Assembly (NCBI GenBank): GCA_030765065.1
Contig: CM060975.1
Location: 259,665,816-259,729,815, forward strand
Source: Deroplatys truncata
Taxonomy: Eukaryota > Arthropoda > Insecta > Mantodea > Mantidae
Length of the DNA: 64,000 nt
Direction: 5' to 3'
Shown: positions 58,165 through 64,000 of the stretch, piece by piece
Layout: each line of letters starts with the position of its first letter
Numbering within the stretch: position 1 is the stretch's first letter
The notes under the pieces: generated by a model
Database searches by the model: none
What the model was told of the DNA's origin: nothing
What the model saw: the letters and a program-made list of their open reading frames with translations, nothing else
Position numbers and translations under genes: made by a program

Positions 58165-59750
58165 CATGAGCTTTTTTGTATAGTTTTAATAACTTCACTA
58201 ACATGTGAGGAATATCCTTGTTTCTCGAAGTCAGTAAATGTTACACTTTTACAAACTGTATCCAGAGCAGCAGAAATGTTGCATGTAATAAACCTGAAAA
58301 CATACTCTGGGTCATTATATGTTTTTAAAAACCGTGGAAGAAAATCTATCTTGGTTACTGCAATTGTTAAAACCATACGATTATGCAGGTTTAATAGTTT
58401 CTGGGATAAGGCGCACTTCATTTCAGCAAATTAACTTTGATTAGGTTGGTAACAATAGAGGTCTAATTCGTGCGTAGCTCTTGATAGAAATTGGCCTTCA
58501 GCAGTGATCAGATAGCAATATAACCAGCCTGTATTACCCTTTAATCTGATACTGTTGGCATGTTTTCTTTACATATTAAGTACAAGACGGGAATAAATGC
58601 CTAAAACTAACACCTTGCATTGACTTATGGTGAGCAGTTCCGTTGTTCTTGGAGGCATACATGGCCTCTGTTATCAGCATATTGTTGTTACAGCACAGCA
58701 TAAACATGGAATGTGCTCTATACACGCTATTCATTTCCCATAGCCATTTGAACAAGACCATTTTCTGGAGTTACTACAAGTATTATTTAAAGTAAATGCT
58801 GTGATAAAGAATGTGAGATTATAGGTTTTTAAAGAAAACCATGCATTAAATAGTTGAAATAATAGTAATGAAAAACTTCAACGGGAAAAGAAATTGTGTC
58901 ATAATGGAGCTAAATAAAATATCATTGATTTGGTGGGGTCAGGGGCTATAAGCATTAAATATCCGCTCATTTTGTTTTACTAGCGACACGTAAACAACCT
59001 GTTCACACCGAGCCGCGGCGTGATCATGTTTATCTTCTCGTGTTGTTGACATTGTTACTAAATAAAGCAGGATTAGGAAGAGTAATTATTTAATAAAACA
59101 TAGCTTATTAGAAATATTGTGACTTTGATCAGTTTTAACAGTCACTTCATCGATGTGTTAAGTTCAGTTTTTACTGACACTTCACTTTTCCTCGCGCACA
59201 GCAACGTAACGCAACACACACGCGCGAAGCAGCCTTTTCTTCATTCTACTTCACTTGCTGGGGCGTCGGACACAAGACCTCTCTAATCACTCGCAGTAGC
59301 AGTCACAACCTCATTCGTAGAACAGCGCTCTTTCCACCAAGAACAATTATTTTGTTAACTCGCTATCACGCTCGCTTGTATACGCTAGAGCTTCTGGAAT
59401 ATTCACGGGAGGCGAAGGGGAGAAACTTTAAGAAGAATCTCGTTATATATCGATAGTACTTCTGGAGTTCTGCTCTGCTACCTTAACAATAGAACACATA
59501 GTCACAATATGCTAACAAATTGATCTCAAGAGGAAAATGCATGGAATCCCCGTCAAGCTCCATAGGACAATAGAAAACCCATCAGCCTATTTCAAATTAA
59601 AGATTTTCCTCAAAGGTATTGGAATATCACTATAGTATGACGGTTTGTTAGGGGTTTTTGAATGTTTGATAAGAATTGGAATATTAATTAACATTTTGTT
59701 ATTATTATATATAATTAATGGAAATGAATTATACTTTTTACAGACCTTAG
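58165..59750. other. Non-coding host DNA, nothing recognised
   Basis: A minus-strand ORF (131 codons, 58026-58421) overlaps the AB copy and has no known motif. A GC-richer stretch at 59000-59420 shows no LTR or RNA feature I can support. Confidence 0.35.
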
Positions 59751-59754
59751 CCTG

Positions 59755-60240
59755 TAGGAACGTTTATTAATATAGAGTCAACTGAAAATTCAATGCTACA
59801 GCCGGGATTTGAACACGGTTCTCCCGTAACACGGCGACCTGCTATCGCAAATACTTCAGTGCTGGGTATATGGGTTTTGTAAGGTTTTACTTTTTGTTAT
59901 TAATTAATCGAAATTAATTATACTTTTTACTGACCTTAGCCTAGTCTTGGCAAGTTTTTTTAATATAGAGTCAATTGAAAAATTGAATGCCACAGCCGGG
60001 GTTCTCCCGCACCCATATACCCAGCACTAAAGCACTTGCGATAGCAGGTCGTCACTAAGATTGTCATCTCGAGTGAGATGCCTTAGTGGTCTGTCTGGGA
60101 AACAACTTGAGTCAATTGGGGAATTCAATGTCCCATCGGCATGTTGTCAAAGTAACTCAGTGGTTAGAGCAACCGCACGGAGAGCGAGAGAACCGTGTTC
60201 AAATCCCGGCTATGGTATTGAATTTTTCAGTTGACTTTAT
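59755..60240. mobile_element. Cluster of tRNA-derived SINE pieces with a 39-bp inverted repeat
   Basis: The plus-strand copy at about 60145-60240 reads GTAACTCAGTGGTTAGAGCA (box A), GTGTTCAAATCCCGGCTATG (box B) and a body TTGAATTTTTCAGTTGACTT. Minus-strand copies lie at about 59770-59860 and 59960-60010. Segment 59836-59874 (GACCTGCTATCGC ... ATATGGG) is the inverse of 60012-60050. Confidence 0.6.
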
Positions 60241-60244
60241 TAAA

Positions 60245-60790
60245 GGAAAAAACATAATTAACATATTTGTTTTAATATCAAAGATATTAAAGACTGCTAT
60301 TTTAGACAAGAAGTGTAAATCACTCTTATCATGCTACAGATGCTATATTGCACTGTAAGTGCTAAATATCACGTAATATAGTTAGTGTCTCACAACTAAG
60401 TGAAATGTTACCCACCATCATAGAACTATGCATTTCACTCAATGTTTTCTTAATATCCACATAGTGTACCTATACAATACCGCTTAAAGCTTTGTGTATT
60501 ATCACGTGGAAGTTGCTAAAAGACCTAAGAAGTTTTAGCGACTATAAGCAAATAAATGTGCATTTTGAAACCATCTTGGAAACATTCATCATAAATGGCA
60601 AGCAGTAGAGCATTTTACGAATTTGTAGAATTGTAGAACAGATAAGAGAGTGAATTATAGTGTAATTGTGACACATATTATTTGTCTTCTAATGGAATTA
60701 TTCTTTACGTGGTAAGCCTGCGTACTGCATGTTCAGGGCGGTCGTCTACGTTATCATGTACACAAAATAACATAGGTTATGAGCATAGTC
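60245..60790. other. Non-coding host DNA, nothing recognised
   Basis: 60715-60750 (AAGCCTGCGTACTGCATGTT) resembles 53808-53830, so a short dispersed repeat may be present; nothing else. Confidence 0.35.
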
Positions 60791-60794
60791 TTGC

Positions 60795-61015
60795 TAAGCG
60801 CACCTCTGTGGTGTGGGTGTAGCGTTTCTGTCTCACATTCAAGAGGTCCCGAGTTCTAATCTCCCTTAGGGTGAGTTACTTAGGGTTTTTTCGGGGTTTT
60901 CTGTTATCCTGGGAAGATGTATGTCGGACAACTTTAAGCCCTATGAACTCAGGTTCATTTGAGCATTATTTCACAAATTTCATTCATTCATCGTCCGATT
61001 GCAGTGTCAAATGGC
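60795..61015 (+). mobile_element. tRNA-derived SINE, copy 3
   Basis: CACCTCTGTGGTGTGGGTGT and AGCGTTTCTGTCTCACATTC lead to the box-B-like GGTCCCGAGTTCTAATCTCC, then GGGTGAGTTACTTAGGG and a tail with TTCATTCATTCATCGTCCG. It gives the forward orientation of the family at 23.4 and 31.6 kb. Confidence 0.75.
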
Positions 61016-61019
61016 ATGC

Positions 61020-62175
61020 TACATACTGTAGTTTGGTTTTGAAAGTCGTGGTCTATCCTGCATATTTACTCTATGATGCATCTGTAATGATTGATGCTGC
61101 ATCGATCAAGTAAGTATACTGAGATTCTAATTATTTGTATTGTAATAAGGTTTACATATAGAAGTTACTAGTCCATTTTCAACACCAATATCCAAATGAA
61201 CACAGTTCAGCAATTCTCGGTTTTTCTATAAATGCCTTATTATTTAAAATGAAAATTCAACGTTAACGCGACAGTTTACAGGCACATTATCTGGACGCCA
61301 ATCATATAAATTCTGAATATTTTTGTTTCACAGACGACTTGATCTTTCCAAACTGTTTAAATTGGCTGTTATCAGACAAACGAGGTCCATTAGTTCAGCT
61401 CTTTCTGCTTAAACTTTATCATAAACCCAATAGCTGCTTTTATATGCGTAGAAAATGCTCATGAGCTATAATTTTACTTTTAGAAAGAGTAATATAATAT
61501 TTTAAGGGCACGTATTTCTGCAATTCTTAGGTGTAAAACGTTGTTTTTCGTTGTACGAGAATACCGCATGTGTGCCGGCTTTGCGTTACGTTCATTAATA
61601 AAATTGTCCATTAGCTGGTTGGATAGTAAAATGACTGTGCATTAAATTCCGCATAAATACAACTCGTGTTCGGTGTGCAATAAACTGAAATAATACATAA
61701 CATGTCATATTGCGCTGTAACGTCCTGTGAGAGTCACAAAGGTAAACAAGGGAAACAACTTAGTATGCAAATTTATTATTCTGCATTAAGTGGTTGCACA
61801 TAAAATTTATTATTATAAAGTAATAGGTAGAGATTAGATAAATTATTGGAAGCACTAATACTTGAGGAGCAATCGGCTTCAGAGATGGTGGAAGTTGCAC
61901 AAATAATGTATTTTCGCTAAAATAAACAGCGAAAAAATGACGAAAGGAACACATATCTGATGCAATCATTGTATTAAAGCGTCAGATAAGATAGCAAGAA
62001 CAAAATTATGGGACATTTTTAAAGACTCACAATTGACATGGGTAATAAATACTCAAATGAAATAATGAGATTATGTAATGAAAAGAGAGAAAAATATTAA
62101 AAACTGCGGCATTTGGAATCTTTCAGATTCTGCTGGCAAAATCTGAATATGAACCACATAAACTGACACATTCTT
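61020..62175. other. Non-coding host DNA, nothing recognised
   Basis: No repeat or motif noted. Confidence 0.35.
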
Positions 62176-62179
62176 TCAA

Positions 62180-62830
62180 TAAAATAGTCAAGGAATTCAA
62201 TATGCAATTATCGTCAGAAAATCAACGTTTAATACGTTTAATGATGCATAGTCAAAAACAAAGCATTAAAGCAAGTATCAATATTCAAATTTCTTGGTTG
62301 TAAAATGTATATGCATTGTAAAACAAATTATATATATATTAGCAATATGAAAACGAATTCAAAACGTAAAACAAAACCAGAATCAATGATAAAATAATAC
62401 AAAATAATAGCACTTCTATGTATTCCTTATGGACCATAAACAATTTTACATCATATAAGCAACAGAAAAAAAATTCTTAGATACATAGCAGGATATACGA
62501 AATGCAACAAAACTTAGAGAAATATAGGCATCTGAGAAAAGCTAGGTACTAAAATTAAATTTAACAATTAAAAGTATTCGAAAAGCTCATAAGTGCATTT
62601 AGGCCATATGCAGAAAACGTAGAATTCGAAAATCAGGATTGAATTACAAGTCTCAAGGCAGAAGACTCTCTGGAAGACCGAGGAAAAGATAATTTCAACG
62701 ATTTTAGAGCCAATACAGGTAGAAAAGCCTAATCCGTGGAAAATAAGAAGAAAATGCGAGATGGTTTGCAGTGCAGGCAACGCGTCGTCAACGGGCGAAC
62801 CGACATGACACATGTACTAGGTATTATTAG
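62180..62830 (+). pseudogene. RTE-like non-LTR retrotransposon, C-terminal relic
   Basis: IVKEFNMQLSSEN (about 62185) corresponds to the post-catalytic RT region, KKILRYIAGYTKCNKT (about 62468) to the FLRxVAGxT block and RRLSGRPRKR (about 62660) to the GRPRKRW end of RTE-type proteins. The reading is broken by many stops. Confidence 0.55.
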
Positions 62831-63271
62831 TAGACTTGCAAAACACCTGTTCGAAGTGCATCAGCACTAAGGCAGCGTGCTCTTCAGTAGAGTCTTAACG
62901 AAATATGCAGGAAGAGCGAGTGCGCAATGCAGGTTAAAAATTCCATTTTTTTAATTTATAAATTGAATCTATCATTGTAGGAGTGAAATGATACTGAAAG
63001 GTGGAATAATCGAACAAGAATGAAATTTGCGGTGATCTGGATTTCAGTAGATATTTACGTTGATAAAATAAGAGAATATCAGATAAAGACCACATACCCA
63101 AGAAAATATTGAAATACCCATAAACCCGATGATAGAAGGAATGCTGGATGACAATAGAAACAATAGATCCGATTTTAATTTTAATGAGGCCAGAACGGGA
63201 TATCCCGTGCATAGGAAGAAAAACTCGATGATGAAGTTGATAGTTATGATGATAATTAAGATTATGATATA

Positions 63272-63908
63272 CAGGGTGAACCATTTAAGTTGAGACTGTA
63301 CAATATCTACAAAACTAAGATTTGTAAAAAGAAATGTCTTGAATAAAAGTTGCTTGATATTATGGGGGAAAGTAAATGTCAGTAGTCGTGTTTTATTTGC
63401 AGGACGTTGTAATGGTCATTTTAGGGTCAATTTAATTTTTTAAAATCGGAATTTACCTTTCTTATGTTGTATTTTTCCTCTTCATAAAAAACCCAAAACA
63501 ACATTTCTATAAAGCACTTTGCAATTGTTCTAACACCAACTTAAATAACAACGAAAATTCTGAATGGCTGTATATGAAGAGCGCAATGAGTGGATAGTCA
63601 TTTGAGGGTCAAGTTACGTTTCGTTATTGGAAACCAACATTTTTTATTTATTTCCTTATTCGTCAACACAAAATAAACAGCTTTTTATAAACAATTTTCT
63701 AATGAGAAAACAACATACAAAATATAGGTTCCCATTTAGAAAATTTAAATTGATCCTAAAATGACCATCATAACTTCCTCCAAATACAACCCGACTAATG
63801 ACATTTACTTTCTCCCATAATATCAAGCAACTTTTATTAAGGACATTTCTTTCTACAACGCTTAGTTTTGGAGATGTTGTACAGTCTCAACTTAAATGGT
63901 ACACCCTG
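63272..63908. mobile_element. MITE with ~185-bp terminal inverted repeats
   Basis: The ends CAGGGTGAACCATTTAAGTT and its inverse (AACTTAAATGGTACACCCTG) are flanked by TA (63270-63271 and 63909-63910). The arms match over roughly 185 bp (CTGTACAA(T/C)ATCT, AAAGAAATGTC, TTGCTTGATATTATGGG). The ~270-bp middle has no coding content. The TA target and CAGGGTG ends point to a Tc1/mariner-related origin. A partial copy is at 17.7-18.9 kb. Confidence 0.8.
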
Positions 63909-64000
63909 TATATAATGGTCCCATTATCCCAACAATTTCTCTTATTTGGTATTTTTTTACATTTATAATATGTACTTCTGCTGATTCAAATTATAAGTTA

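Overview
The window is nuclear DNA of an arthropod, most likely an insect. It is AT-rich and intron-bearing. About 13 kb on the left is a decayed Maverick/Polinton element (adintovirus-like). The remaining ~50 kb is gene-poor host DNA packed with mobile-element relics: Tc1/mariner, non-LTR retrotransposons, LTR-like elements, tRNA-derived SINEs, MITEs and an unrecognised hairpin-ended repeat. No host protein gene, rRNA or functional tRNA gene could be supported. The species cannot be fixed from sequence alone.

Polinton (about 1-13340; the left terminus lies outside the window). A short minus-strand block holds a conserved Polinton protein with a nucleotidyltransferase-like signature (623-1689), a dUTPase (1719-2141) and a small protein that may be a single-strand DNA binder (2163-2471). 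A divergent promoter with two mirrored TATA boxes (about 2620-2703) separates it from a long plus-strand block. That block runs: protein-primed DNA polymerase B, packaging ATPase, pX-like protein, a conserved Polinton protein, chromodomain integrase, penton-like protein, a KELA-family protein, a pVI-like basic protein, a stub of the major capsid gene, adenain-type protease, a second KELA protein and a terminal unknown gene ending in AATAAA. PolB with the dUTPase and integrase would serve replication and integration; ATPase, protease and virion proteins would serve packaging and maturation.

The copy is dead. PolB has a frameshift, two nonsense codons and an altered exonuclease residue. The dUTPase has a nonsense codon. 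Two conserved genes are frameshifted. The ATPase has lost its Walker A half, and the major capsid gene is reduced to about 40-50 codons. Integrase, protease, penton-like, pX-like, pVI-like and KELA frames remain open. Several genes have a 3' splice site directly before their ATG, and each promoter is followed by a short leader with a 5' splice site, suggesting adenovirus-like leader splicing.

Host part (13.4-64 kb). Notable are an ~820-bp hairpin-ended repeat (single copies at 14.4 and 33.9 kb, diverged copies at 53, 55.6 and 57.4 kb) that has expanded into a large inverted array at 43.6-50.1 kb; a mariner element nested in a non-LTR retrotransposon (26.5-30.5 kb); an LTR-like element nested in a MITE (17.7-18.9 kb); and two pairs of inverted LTR-like copies.
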